Of a DNA stretch of 64,000 nucleotides, positions 7,992 through 15,528 are shown piece after piece. The first letter of the stretch is position 1. Each line of letters opens with the position of its first letter. Position numbers and translations under genes: made by a program. The notes under the pieces were generated by a model. The model was not told where the DNA came from and made no database searches. It worked only from the letters and a program-made list of their open reading frames with translations. Origin of the DNA: Haloarcula hispanica ATCC 33960 (GTDB lineage Archaea > Halobacteriota > Halobacteria > Halobacteriales > Haloarculaceae); NCBI RefSeq assembly GCF_000223905.1, contig NC_015948.1, positions 682,001-746,000 on the forward strand, in the 5' to 3' direction.

Positions 7992-8174
7992 TTATTCGCG
8001 GCTGCGGCGCTTAAGAGAACGTCGATACTCGCCGTAGCTGTCTTCGGGCGAGAACGGCGCGGGTGCACTGTTGACCGCCTCGAGCCCGCACTCCGGACAG
8101 GTGTCGTCCAGCGTGTACACCGGCCGGTCGTGTTCGGATTCCCAGGCGGCACAGACGCGGATGTCCGATTTCAT
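7992..8174 (-). CDS. nop10: RNA-protein complex protein Nop10
   Basis: This 60-residue protein is the archaeal H/ACA ribonucleoprotein subunit Nop10. It has the short zinc-ribbon-like first part with DTCPECG, the linker AVNSAPAPFSPEDSYGEYRR, and a basic C-terminal helix. The SAP-P-F-SPEDxYGEYRR block is the conserved Cbf5-binding segment. It works with Cbf5, Gar1 and L7Ae in guide-RNA-directed pseudouridylation of rRNA. The fourth zinc ligand pair is reduced (Cys8 plus CPEC), as in some archaeal members. It lies 30 nt after the aIF2-alpha stop codon. Confidence 0.92.
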   Translation of the reverse strand: MKSDIRVCAAWESEHDRPVYTLDDTCPECGLEAVNSAPAPFSPEDSYGEYRRSLKRRSRE

Positions 8175-8204
8175 CGGTGGTGAATCACTGGAGCGACGAT
8201 CGAC

Positions 8205-9005
8205 TTACTCGTCGTCTTCGCTGCGCTCGCGGTGGAACTGCCCCGAACCACCGTGTTGCTCGACGACCTTCGCGGCGCGGTCCGCACTCTCTTCGAGCGC
8301 GTCCTCGGCGGTCTTGTAGTCGGGCGCTTGTACCTGAATGCGGTACTCGGGTGAGCCGACGTAGGTCACTTCGAGTTCGATCTCGTTGGGGACCTCACCG
8401 TTGCCCTCCGCAGCCTGGAGCGCTTCCTTGATGACGTCGACGCCGTCGCTTTCGGGACAGGACAGGTCGACGTAGCCGGTGACCTGCACGTACGGCACGG
8501 AGACGTTGTTCCGGGCCGTCTGGACGATAGCGTCGATCTCCTCCTCGGAGAGGTCGACGTCTTCGAGGGCGTCGTTGCCGTGGATCGCCGCCGACTCGAA
8601 CCCGTCGTACATCGAGCCGAACTCCGCCAGCAGCTCGTTGGCGATAGCGGCGTAGGTCTCGTCGTCCAGGTCCTCGCCGAAGGCCAGTTCCATCCAGTTG
8701 TCGGCCTTCTGCTCGTTTTTCCACTCCTGAATCTTCTCTTTTCGCTGGTGGTCGTTGACGTCCTTGATCGAGAGGTCGATCTGCTGGGCGCTCTCGTCGA
8801 CGTCAAGCACCTTGGCAACGACTGTCTGCCCTTCGTTGACGTGGTCGCGGACGTTCTTGATCCATCCGCTGGCGACCTCGGAGATGTGACAGAGGCCGCG
8901 CTTGCCCTCGTACTCGTCGAGGTCGACGAACACGCCGAAGTCCTCGATCTCGTCGATCTTGCCGACGACGAGTTCGCCCGGTTCGGGCCAGCCGCTGTAT
9001 TTCAT
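8205..9005 (-). CDS. Translation initiation factor aIF2 subunit alpha
   Basis: The 266-residue protein begins [15 protein letters not shown] and has an N-terminal S1 RNA-binding domain (about 8-82, with [20 protein letters not shown]), a central helical domain (about 88-170) and a C-terminal alpha/beta domain (about 175-255, with [13 protein letters not shown]). This is the aIF2-alpha layout, in which domain 3 contacts the gamma subunit in the complex that delivers initiator Met-tRNA to the small subunit. The ATG at 9005 fits the conserved N-terminus better than an upstream in-frame start at 9023, which would overlap the S27e gene. Confidence 0.95.
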   Translation of the reverse strand: MKYSGWPEPGELVVGKIDEIEDFGVFVDLDEYEGKRGLCHISEVASGWIKNVRDHVNEGQTVVAKVLDVDESAQQIDLSIKDVNDHQRKEKIQEWKNEQKADNWMELAFGEDLDDETYAAIANELLAEFGSMYDGFESAAIHGNDALEDVDLSEEEIDAIVQTARNNVSVPYVQVTGYVDLSCPESDGVDVIKEALQAAEGNGEVPNEIELEVTYVGSPEYRIQVQAPDYKTAEDALEESADRAAKVVEQHGGSGQFHRERSEDDE

Positions 9006-9006
9006 C

Positions 9007-9180
9007 CTATCGGGCCTCGACAACGGCGGTCACTTCGCCTTCGATGTCGGCCTTGCCGCCCGTCGGGCGGGCGATAGTGTGGCCACAGACGGCGCACGAA
9101 ACTTCGCTCGCGGCCTTCTCGAAGAGGGTCTGTTCGTTCTCGCAGTCGGGGCATTCGACGGTGATGAAGCTTCCTGCCAT
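9007..9180 (-). CDS. rps27e: 30S ribosomal protein S27e
   Basis: The 57-residue protein has the S27e zinc ribbon: Cys10, Cys13, Cys29 and Cys32 ([10 protein letters not shown] and [17 protein letters not shown]). The length and the cysteine pattern are typical for archaeal S27e. The ATG at 9180 gives the standard start [13 protein letters not shown]. The gene is 2 nt downstream of L44e and 1 nt upstream of aIF2-alpha, a conserved archaeal arrangement. Confidence 0.96.
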   Translation of the reverse strand: MAGSFITVECPDCENEQTLFEKAASEVSCAVCGHTIARPTGGKADIEGEVTAVVEAR

Positions 9181-9182
9181 CG

Positions 9183-9461
9183 TTACTCCTGGAACTCCAG
9201 TCGGCCAGCGCGCCATCCCTCGCGGAGGTGGGCCTTCCCACACTCGCCACAGCGGTACTTGAGGTCCGTCTTCTTGGTGGGCTTGTCGCCACCCGGGACC
9301 TTCGAGAACTTGCCGTCGTTCCCGATACCGGAGTTACGCTCGCGCTGGCGGTCGATCCACTTCATGCCGGTCTGACGGCCGCTACGGACTTTCTCGACCT
9401 CGTGTTCCTGGTGCTCGTTACAGTGCGGACAGTACGTATTGAATCGTCGTGGCATCTGCAT
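9183..9461 (-). CDS. rpl44e: 50S ribosomal protein L44e
   Basis: The 92-residue basic protein has two CxxC pairs, YCPHCNEH near residues 11-14 and [10 protein letters not shown] near the C-terminus, which form the L44e zinc site. From memory the sequence looks the same as L44e seen in the Haloarcula marismortui 50S crystal structure; this was not checked by alignment. L44e binds 23S rRNA near the E site. It is the first gene of the operon; a TTTTAAG stretch around 9496-9505 is a plausible promoter. The start could be residue 1 or the second methionine at residue 3. Confidence 0.96.
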
Positions 9462-9589
9462 AGATATCGGCCTTACCGAGCGATTTGACGTGGCCGCTTA
9501 AAACCCGTTTGGTTCGCACCTGTTGTGCGGCGCTCGATTCCCCGCTGCTGTGACTGAGTGACCGGCGCTACGACAGCTATCCCACACCG

Positions 9590-9856
9590 TTACCGGAACC
9601 GCGCGGAGGGACCGGTCGACTCGATTCGGACCGCGCCGAACACGTCTGACGTGTCTGCCCCGGCCACCAGTTCGAGATTCACCGCTTCGCCAGCAGAGAG
9701 CGACCCCAGCTTCATCGCCAGTTCCTCGTCGATGTAGTCCACGACCTCGTAGACTTCGTCGGCTTCGACGTCCCGGAGTTCCATCCGTCCGTCGTCGTCC
9801 ATCGGGCTGACGACGACTGAGGCCCGCTCGCACGACCGCTGCTGTTGTTTCAACAT
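9590..9856 (-). CDS. Small haloarchaeal hypothetical protein
   Basis: The 88-residue acidic protein has no motif I recognise. The middle part has a run of acidic and aliphatic residues (ELRDVEADEVYEVVDYID, then LGSLSAGEAVNLELV), suggesting a small beta-rich fold, and the tail IESTGPSARFR is basic. A strong TATA-like element is centred 28 nt before the ATG at 9856, which supports this longer start over the internal methionines at residues 19 and 25. It is divergent from the next gene and monocistronic. It may be haloarchaea-specific. Confidence 0.65.
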   Translation of the reverse strand: MLKQQQRSCERASVVVSPMDDDGRMELRDVEADEVYEVVDYIDEELAMKLGSLSAGEAVNLELVAGADTSDVFGAVRIESTGPSARFR

Positions 9857-9878
9857 ACACGACTGTCGCTATTCCGGA

Positions 9879-9889
9879 TATATAAATAT
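9879..9889 (-). promoter_or_regulatory. Strong TATA-like element for the 88-residue protein
   Basis: On the minus strand this reads ATATTTATATA. Its centre is about 28 nt before the ATG at 9856, the spacing of a leaderless haloarchaeal promoter. It is one of the most AT-rich promoter elements in the window. Confidence 0.6.
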
Positions 9890-10042
9890 CCGCTATCAGG
9901 ATGTTTACCATCTAAACACTATCGGCAAGAGTATAAGGTCATTCTAGTCACAGGTAGTTCACCTGTCGCCCGCTGTCGGCTAGTGCGCTGTGTCGCAATC
10001 GGCTTCGAAGTCACTAAGTACGCTGTTGGCAAAGGAACGGGC

Positions 10043-10315
10043 ATGAAGAAGCTCATTATCCACGGCGACCCGGGGCTGCGAAAGGGCGGCCGCATCGAGT
10101 ACGAGGACGAGGAGTACGAGGTGTTCTCAGTTTCGCGGCAGGGCGACTGGCATGGCCCGGACCGACCACAGCTCTGGTGTACCATCGGCTCGGAGGACGA
10201 GGAAGAGACGTTCAAACGCCAGGAGTACATCCCGATGCATCTGGATACGGACGACATTGAGGCCGAAGCCGTTACCGTCCTCCGCGAGCGCGCGCCGCCG
10301 AACGCCGAGTCCTGA
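10043..10315 (+). CDS. HAH_0734-family haloarchaeal protein, function unknown
   Basis: The 90-residue protein begins MKKLIIHGDPGLRKGGRIEY and is acidic and highly charged, with alternating Asp/Glu and aromatic positions (EDEEYEVFSVSRQGDWHGPD, then LWCTIGSEDEEE). I associate this sequence pattern with a haloarchaeal family named after a Haloarcula hispanica locus (HAH_0734); that assignment is from memory. No catalytic motif is visible and no function is known to me. The ATG at 10043 is preferred because the longer in-frame region upstream has no family-like content. Confidence 0.7.
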   Translation: MKKLIIHGDPGLRKGGRIEYEDEEYEVFSVSRQGDWHGPDRPQLWCTIGSEDEEETFKRQEYIPMHLDTDDIEAEAVTVLRERAPPNAES

Positions 10316-10375
10316 CCGGCCCGACACTGCGCGCTGAGTAACTGCCGTTCGCCCGCAGCAATCCGCTCTCCGTTT

Positions 10376-12694
10376 TCAGAAGTACTCCGGTCGCACCTGA
10401 TAGATAGTGACGCCGTCGGCCTGTTTCGCCACGGTCACGCCCTGTAGCTGGTCGACAGTCACGTCGTCGTAGCGGGCCCGCTCTGCGGGGCCGACGTAGA
10501 CGTAGCGCACGTCGTAGGCTTCGAGGAGGCGACGCTGCTCGGCCGGCTCGCCCGTGTAAATCGTCGCCACGTCGTCGACGCGGCGGTCATACACCGTGTC
10601 GTTGCGGTACTGGGCCTCGTGAGTCCAGCCGGCGACGGTCGGCAGGCCGGTCAGGCTCGACGGTGCGCTTGCGCCCTCACCGTCGTCAGCATCCCACTGG
10701 TAGCTCGCCGGTGCGGCCGTGACGATGGTTGGCCGGCCCTGAGTGTTGTCGTCAAGCCACCGAATCGCCTCGGCTTCCTCGGGATGGTCGTCGTCGAGAT
10801 AGGCCAGCCCGTCCAGCGTGGGGTCGCCCGCGGCCTCGACGTGGTTCGAGAGGGCGAACATGCCGTACAGCGACGCCGAACAGACCAGCAGGGCGACGAA
10901 CGTACGGACGCCGATGCTGGTCCATGCTCGCGCGCGGTCGTCGGTCGGCCGCCAGCGGGTGAGCAGCCACGCTAGCACGGGGCCGGCGGCGACCCCCCAG
11001 AGCACCCACACCTGCATGTACGTCTTGAAGACGGTGTTCATCCGGCCGATGTTCTCCCTGACGAAGACGAACTCGACGAGGAGAACGAGGCCCGCACCGG
11101 CGAGAATCAGCACGGCTTCGAAGCCAACGGGCCGGTCGCCGCCGTCAGCGAGCGCCGGAACCGCATCGACGGTTCGGTCCAGCGTCGGTGAGCGGGCGAA
11201 CAGCCACGCGCCGAGCAGCAGCGGGACGAGCAGCCCGACCGCTGCGATGTCAAGTGTGGCCGCAAGCGCCGCCGTTCCGACGGTGACGAGACCGACGATA
11301 CGGGCCGTGCTCCGGCCAACGGCACGGCCGGTCTGGGCGTACAGGTACAGCCAGAACGGGGCGACGAACAGGCCGTGGACGGCTAGGAGCTCCAGCAGTG
11401 AGGTTCGGTCGGGCAGGACGGCAATCTCGCGTCCGCTCGCCGGGCCGAGCCAGAACGGGAGCGACCAGAGCAGTCCCAACGCGATCACGACAGCAGCGAC
11501 GGCCAACCCCAGTCCGATTCGGACGCCTTCCTGGCTCGCTCCGTTCAGCCGGAGCCGCTGTCCGACGTGCTTCGGGAGGAGCGTCGTTGGGTCGGCCGGT
11601 GCGACGGTGACCGTCAGCAGGGCCAGCCCGCCCATCGACGGGAACGACCAGGTGTTCGTCACGGCCATGATGCCGGCGACGGCCGGGAGCGCGCCGAAAA
11701 GCAACGCGAGCCGGCGTCGGCGTTCCGCGGCCGGCGTCTGGTAGTAGCTGAAACAGAGCGCGGCGGCTAGCAACAGGAAGCCCGTGCTCATCATGTGGGC
11801 GTGCATGTCGCCGTTGAGCCAGGCGAACAGCGGGAACTCGTCGATGACCAGCGCAGCGCCGGGCTCGTACGTTCCGAAATCGGCCGCGCTGTCCTCGATG
11901 ACGCGGCTCGCATCCCAGTAGCTGAACGAGTCCGGCCCCGCCGCGAGCCCCTCCAGTTCGTAGCCGGCCCGCTCGGCGACGGTCTGACTCAGCTCACCGG
12001 GCAGAAGCCAGATGACGAACTTGGCGGGTGTCGACAGATTGCTTGCGATGCCGACACAGAACGCTGTGAGGCCGGCGGCCAGTCGTCGCGGGAGGCCACG
12101 TTCGCTCGCGACAGCGCCAGCCAGTCCGTACGCTACCGTGACCAGCGTGGCGTAAAAGCCAGCCAGGGCGAGATTGTACGCGAACTGTCCCGCGGTTCCC
12201 GTTATTCTGGTGAGAATCGCCGCGACGAGGTGGCCGCCGTAGTAGTACGCGACCGGTTCGCCGGCGAACCACATGTCCTCTAGCGGGAGGCTGTCGGCCC
12301 GCACGAGCGACTGCAACAGGCCGAAATCGAGGAACTTCTCGCCGCCGATGGGGACGATTGCCGGGTCGAGCGCCCGGATGCCGACGAGAAACAGGAACGC
12401 GACTGTGAACACGCCGGCCGTCTCGGCGTACGAACGGGCGCTCGGTCCGCCGTCGGCCCGCCAGACAGCCAGCGTACTCACGGCGAGAACGGTGATGCCG
12501 AGCCAGACGCCCAGCGTCAACGAGAGGCGACCGACAAAATAGGTGATTATCCATAGTATCGAGACGGCGACCGGGACGCCGAATGTGAGTCCGCGGTCGG
12601 CGAAGCGAGGGAACAGCAGTCCAGCGACGGTCCCGCCAGCGTACAGTAACAGGAGGTAGAGGGCGAGCCAGGTGGCGAGGAGCCCGTATTCCAT
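10376..12694 (-). CDS. DUF2298 (Chlor_Arch_YYY) polytopic membrane protein
   Basis: This 772-residue protein is mostly transmembrane helices, with perhaps 15-18 spans through residue 650, then a soluble C-terminal domain (about 655-772). The sequence FAGEPVAYYYGGHLVAAIL near residue 145 is the triple-tyrosine motif that gives the Chlor_Arch_YYY/DUF2298 family its name. Other conserved stretches are ALVIDEFPLFAWLNGDMHAHMM and NTVFKTYMQVWVL. The fold is like GT-C membrane glycosyltransferases, and a role in envelope glycan transfer is inferred, not known. It is divergent from a GT2 and GtrA pair. Confidence 0.88.
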   Translation of the reverse strand: MEYGLLATWLALYLLLLYAGGTVAGLLFPRFADRGLTFGVPVAVSILWIITYFVGRLSLTLGVWLGITVLAVSTLAVWRADGGPSARSYAETAGVFTVAFLFLVGIRALDPAIVPIGGEKFLDFGLLQSLVRADSLPLEDMWFAGEPVAYYYGGHLVAAILTRITGTAGQFAYNLALAGFYATLVTVAYGLAGAVASERGLPRRLAAGLTAFCVGIASNLSTPAKFVIWLLPGELSQTVAERAGYELEGLAAGPDSFSYWDASRVIEDSAADFGTYEPGAALVIDEFPLFAWLNGDMHAHMMSTGFLLLAAALCFSYYQTPAAERRRRLALLFGALPAVAGIMAVTNTWSFPSMGGLALLTVTVAPADPTTLLPKHVGQRLRLNGASQEGVRIGLGLAVAAVVIALGLLWSLPFWLGPASGREIAVLPDRTSLLELLAVHGLFVAPFWLYLYAQTGRAVGRSTARIVGLVTVGTAALAATLDIAAVGLLVPLLLGAWLFARSPTLDRTVDAVPALADGGDRPVGFEAVLILAGAGLVLLVEFVFVRENIGRMNTVFKTYMQVWVLWGVAAGPVLAWLLTRWRPTDDRARAWTSIGVRTFVALLVCSASLYGMFALSNHVEAAGDPTLDGLAYLDDDHPEEAEAIRWLDDNTQGRPTIVTAAPASYQWDADDGEGASAPSSLTGLPTVAGWTHEAQYRNDTVYDRRVDDVATIYTGEPAEQRRLLEAYDVRYVYVGPAERARYDDVTVDQLQGVTVAKQADGVTIYQVRPEYF

Positions 12695-12780
12695 CAGTGA
12701 AGGGACCGGTTCGCTGGCCTATACGCTTTTTCGTTGCTCCCGGACTTATGACCTGATTAGGGACCGGTAGCTTCGAACTG

Positions 12781-12789
12781 TTTTTACTT
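12781..12789 (+). promoter_or_regulatory. TATA-like element for the GT2-GtrA operon
   Basis: TTTTTACTT lies 23-31 nt before the ATG at 12812, within the 117-nt spacer between the divergent DUF2298 gene and the GT2 gene. It supports leaderless transcription of GT2. Confidence 0.45.
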
Positions 12790-12811
12790 CCGCCTGTCCG
12801 ATTACTCGGCA

Positions 12812-13579
12812 ATGTCGCCGACCGTTGGGGTTGTCCTCCCAGCCTACCGTCCCGACATGGACCAGCTCGGGACCTATATCGCCGCTATCGACGATGCCCT
12901 CAATCCGCGGACTATTGTCGTCGAACTCGATGCGCCACGAGACGGCGTCCCTGCACAGCTCCGTTCGCTCCCGGCAGCGGTCCACACTGTGCCCTACCGT
13001 CGCGGGAAGGGCGCAGCGATCACCGCCGGGTTCGAGCGACTGGAGACCGACGTGTTGGCCTTCGTCGACGCCGATGGGTCGACACCGGTCCGCTCGCTCG
13101 AACGGATACTGGACCCGGTCACCGACGGCCGAACGGACCTCGCTGTTGGCTCCCGCCGTCACCCGGACGCGACGGTCGCCACCCATCAGACGTTCGCCCG
13201 GCGGTTCCTCGGCGACGGCTTTGCGTGGCTCGCCGGCCGGTTGCTCGACGCGCGGCTGTACGACTATCAGTGCGGTGCGAAAGCCATCGACGCAGCCGCC
13301 TGGGAGCGCGTCCGTGACCATCTGTACGAGCCCGGCTTCGCGTGGGATGTCGAACTGATAGCTATCACCGCGGCGCTGGACCTGTCTATCGAAGAGGTCC
13401 CAATCGAGTGGGAGGACAAGCCCGGCTCGACGGTGTCTCCGATACGGACGTCGATAGACCTGCTTGAGGCACTGTTGACAGCCCGCCACCGGTCGAAGCA
13501 ACTGCGCGATGATCGCTTCCACACGGCTCTGGCCGATCACCTCGACGAACCAACTGCCCTTGTCGAGAAAGACCGATGA
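12812..13579 (+). CDS. Family 2 glycosyltransferase (dolichyl-phosphate sugar type)
   Basis: The 255-residue protein is a soluble GT-A fold glycosyltransferase. It starts VGVVLPAYRPD, has the nucleotide-binding residues of the first half, and carries DADGS at 86-90, the DxD-type metal motif. The second half has QTFARRFLGDGFAWLAG, the YDYQCGAKAI segment and FAWDVELI, all seen in dolichol-phosphate glucose/mannose synthases and archaeal Agl enzymes. It probably transfers a sugar from a nucleotide donor to a polyprenyl phosphate. The stop codon overlaps the ATG of the GtrA gene (ATGATGA), so the two are co-translated. Confidence 0.88.
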   Translation: MSPTVGVVLPAYRPDMDQLGTYIAAIDDALNPRTIVVELDAPRDGVPAQLRSLPAAVHTVPYRRGKGAAITAGFERLETDVLAFVDADGSTPVRSLERILDPVTDGRTDLAVGSRRHPDATVATHQTFARRFLGDGFAWLAGRLLDARLYDYQCGAKAIDAAAWERVRDHLYEPGFAWDVELIAITAALDLSIEEVPIEWEDKPGSTVSPIRTSIDLLEALLTARHRSKQLRDDRFHTALADHLDEPTALVEKDR

Positions 13580-14061
13580 TGGACATCGAACAGCAGGTTC
13601 GCCGCGTCGTTCCCGACCGGTTCGAGTCACTCGTGTCGGGCGTCCGGTTCGGCCAGTTCGTCTCCGTCGGTGTCGTCGGCGCGATCAGCGACAACACGGT
13701 CCTCGCCGTACTTGGCCTGGCGTTCGGCGTCAGCGATATGTGGGCCAAAGCCGCCGGCGTCGAGACGGCCATTCTGGTGATGTTTCTCGTTAATGAACAC
13801 TGGACGTTCGCCGGCCAGGGTGACACCGGCCGCCGTTCGTTCGCCAAACGGCTCGGGAAATCCCATCTGGTCCGGTCCGGCGGCGTCGCGGTACAGCTCG
13901 CCGTTTACTGGCTGCTTACGCAGTGGCTGACGGTTGAACTCGTCGTCGCCGGAACTGACCTGTGGTTTATCGCTGCGAGCCCGCTCGCGATTGGAGTCGC
14001 GATGCTGGTCAACTACGTCGCCGAGAGCATCTTCACCTGGCAGGTCCACGCGGACGAGTGA
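13576..14061 (+). CDS. GtrA-family membrane protein
   Basis: The 161-residue protein has four predicted membrane spans after a soluble start: one near FGQFVSVGVVGAISDNTVLAVL, one near VETAILVMFLVNEHWTF, and two in the second half. The N-terminal RFGQFVSVGVVGA and the central NEHWTF are hallmarks of GtrA proteins, which are thought to flip polyprenyl-linked sugars across the membrane. Its overlap with the GT2 gene supports a sugar-lipid role, with GT2 making the lipid-linked sugar and GtrA moving it. Either of two adjacent in-frame ATGs (13576 or 13579) may be used. Confidence 0.85.
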   Translation: MMDIEQQVRRVVPDRFESLVSGVRFGQFVSVGVVGAISDNTVLAVLGLAFGVSDMWAKAAGVETAILVMFLVNEHWTFAGQGDTGRRSFAKRLGKSHLVRSGGVAVQLAVYWLLTQWLTVELVVAGTDLWFIAASPLAIGVAMLVNYVAESIFTWQVHADE

Positions 14062-14105
14062 GAATAGCGCGTTACTAACTCACGGACGGCACTCGAATCA
14101 CAACC

Positions 14106-14112
14106 CTTAATG
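14106..14112 (+). promoter_or_regulatory. TATA-like element for initiator tRNA
   Basis: CTTAATG lies 24-30 nt before the tRNA 5' end at 14136, at archaeal TATA spacing. Confidence 0.4.
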
Positions 14113-14135
14113 AGGGGACCGGACTACGAGAAGGT

Positions 14136-14210
14136 AGCGGGATGGGATAGCCAGGAGATTCCGGCGGGCTCATAACCCGCAGATCGGTAGTTCAAATCTA
14201 CCTCCCGCTA
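14136..14210 (+). tRNA. Initiator tRNA-Met (CAU)
   Basis: The 75-nt gene folds as a standard tRNA. The acceptor stem AGCGGGA pairs with TCCCGCT plus the discriminator A; the anticodon loop CTCATAA holds CAT at 14171-14173; the T arm is GGTAGTTCAAATCTACC. The A1:U72 pair and three consecutive G:C pairs at the base of the anticodon stem (GGG/CCC) mark it as the initiator. No intron or encoded CCA is visible. It lies after the GtrA gene. Confidence 0.95.
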
Positions 14211-14312
14211 TATTCTGTCGCTCACAAATCCGTGAGCGACTGGAGAAGTCCAGTAGATTTGACCGAGAGAACACCGAGCGATAGCGAGGTGGTCGCGTTG
14301 TTCAAATCTACC
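14191..14312. repeat. Repeated tRNA T-arm sequence downstream of the initiator tRNA
   Basis: The T-arm 12-mer TTCAAATCTACC at 14191-14202 recurs exactly at 14301-14312. A 10-bp core, TCAAATCTAC, also occurs inverted at 14253-14262. tRNA 3' ends are common integration targets in haloarchaea, so the repeats might be the remnant of an attachment site. No integrase is present, and the copies are too short to be sure. Confidence 0.35.
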
Positions 14313-14356
14313 GTCCAATGTTCTCGCGCTGCAGACTGCTTTCAGCCTGTTCACCG

Positions 14357-14821
14357 CTATTGCTCCTTGCTGTACCCTTCTCCGGCCGCTGTGAGTGTTC
14401 GGTACAGCGTGGCGACCAACGCCGCGACGAGCAGCACGCCAAGGACCTGTGCAGCCGTGTTCTGCGTCTCGAATGCCCACGGGAGCGACAGCGCTACAAA
14501 CCCGACAGAGACGATAAGTCCGGCGAGTGTCGTGACGGTGACTAACAGATACCGGGCAGCACGTTGAAGTGAACCGCCGCGGTCCAGCGTAGCGAGCCCG
14601 TGTCGCTGTACCATCGCCCCCTCCAGCGCCAGCCAGAGTGCCAGCAGTGCGGCCACGCTGAAGCCGATGGTTCCAATCGGGTCCGGAACCACGACTCCTG
14701 TTAGATGGGTGGTGATTCTGCCCGCGAAGACGAGCAGCCCGAGCGTCAGTGGCCCAAGCAAGACAAGTGAACTAAACAGTGCGGCGAAATCCTTCGTGAG
14801 GGACCGGACGGAGGGGGACAC
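14357..14821 (-). CDS. Four-helix membrane protein, function unknown
   Basis: The 154-residue protein has four hydrophobic helices (about 14-35, 47-65, 88-110 and 122-140) with a short basic loop LDRGGSLQRAARY after the second. I recognise no family. The start is a GTG at 14821, with TTTTTGTAAG 22-31 nt upstream on the minus strand, which fits leaderless initiation. It may be a haloarchaeal lineage-specific protein and shares no obvious operon with its neighbours. Confidence 0.65.
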   Translation of the reverse strand: MSPSVRSLTKDFAALFSSLVLLGPLTLGLLVFAGRITTHLTGVVVPDPIGTIGFSVAALLALWLALEGAMVQRHGLATLDRGGSLQRAARYLLVTVTTLAGLIVSVGFVALSLPWAFETQNTAAQVLGVLLVAALVATLYRTLTAAGEGYSKEQ

Positions 14822-14842
14822 AACAGCCAGTGTCGGCTCAGG

Positions 14843-14852
14843 TTTTTGTAAG
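14843..14852 (-). promoter_or_regulatory. TATA-like element for the four-helix membrane protein
   Basis: On the minus strand the region reads CTTACAAAAA, 22-31 nt before the GTG start at 14821. Confidence 0.4.
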
Positions 14853-14914
14853 CCTACTGGTGACTACTGGCGGCTCGCCCTCGCTTCGCTACAGGAACCG
14901 TATCAACAGCCGCT

Positions 14915-15484
14915 CTAGTCGTCGCCGTGCTCGTCGACGATGGTGACCTCGCCGTCGATGACCTGAACGTTGATCAGCGTCTTGGCGTCGTACCCCGCTT
15001 CGTCGAGCTTGTTCGTCCCGTCGGCTTTCTTGATGACACAGACGATGTCGCGGATGTCCGCGCCGATGTCTTCGAGCGCGCCCGTGAGTCCGGCCAGCGT
15101 CCCACCGGTCGAGAGCACGTCGTCGAGGACGAGCACTTGGTCGCCCTCGTACACGTCGTTGACGTACATCTCGCTCTCGGAGTAGCCGGTCACCTGAGAC
15201 AGCGATACCTCACCGTCGAGTCCGTACTGGCGCTTGCGGACGACGACGAGTGGGATGTCGGTCATCAGCGAGACGGCTGTGGAGATGTGGATACCCATCG
15301 CCGCCGGTGTGACGATCTTGTCGACGTCGTCGAGTTCTGCCTTCCGAATGATCTTGATGACGATTTCGCGCAGAAGTTCCGGTCGAAGCATCGGGACCCC
15401 GTCGCTGATGGGGTGGACGAAGTAGTGATAGCCTTCCTTCTCGATAATTGGCGCTTCGAGTAGGGACTTCTTGAGTCGGTCCAT
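14915..15484 (-). CDS. hpt: Hypoxanthine/guanine phosphoribosyltransferase
   Basis: The 189-residue protein is a purine phosphoribosyltransferase of the archaeal Hpt type. The PRPP-binding loop is [18 protein letters not shown], with the paired acidic residues and [22 protein letters not shown] forms the pyrophosphate loop; [14 protein letters not shown] is the flexible catalytic loop. It salvages purine bases using PRPP. Some archaeal members are annotated as adenine-type, and base choice cannot be read off safely. The ATG at 15484 gives [16 protein letters not shown], the usual archaeal opening. Confidence 0.88.
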   Translation of the reverse strand: MDRLKKSLLEAPIIEKEGYHYFVHPISDGVPMLRPELLREIVIKIIRKAELDDVDKIVTPAAMGIHISTAVSLMTDIPLVVVRKRQYGLDGEVSLSQVTGYSESEMYVNDVYEGDQVLVLDDVLSTGGTLAGLTGALEDIGADIRDIVCVIKKADGTNKLDEAGYDAKTLINVQVIDGEVTIVDEHGDD

Positions 15485-15528
15485 GCCGTCGGTACTACAA
15501 GCCCGTACTAAAATTCTCCGTCACCGAC

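Noticed and set aside
14221..14340. A second tRNA gene after the initiator tRNA
   Set aside because: Although the T-arm sequence recurs, no acceptor stem or anticodon arm can be formed around it.
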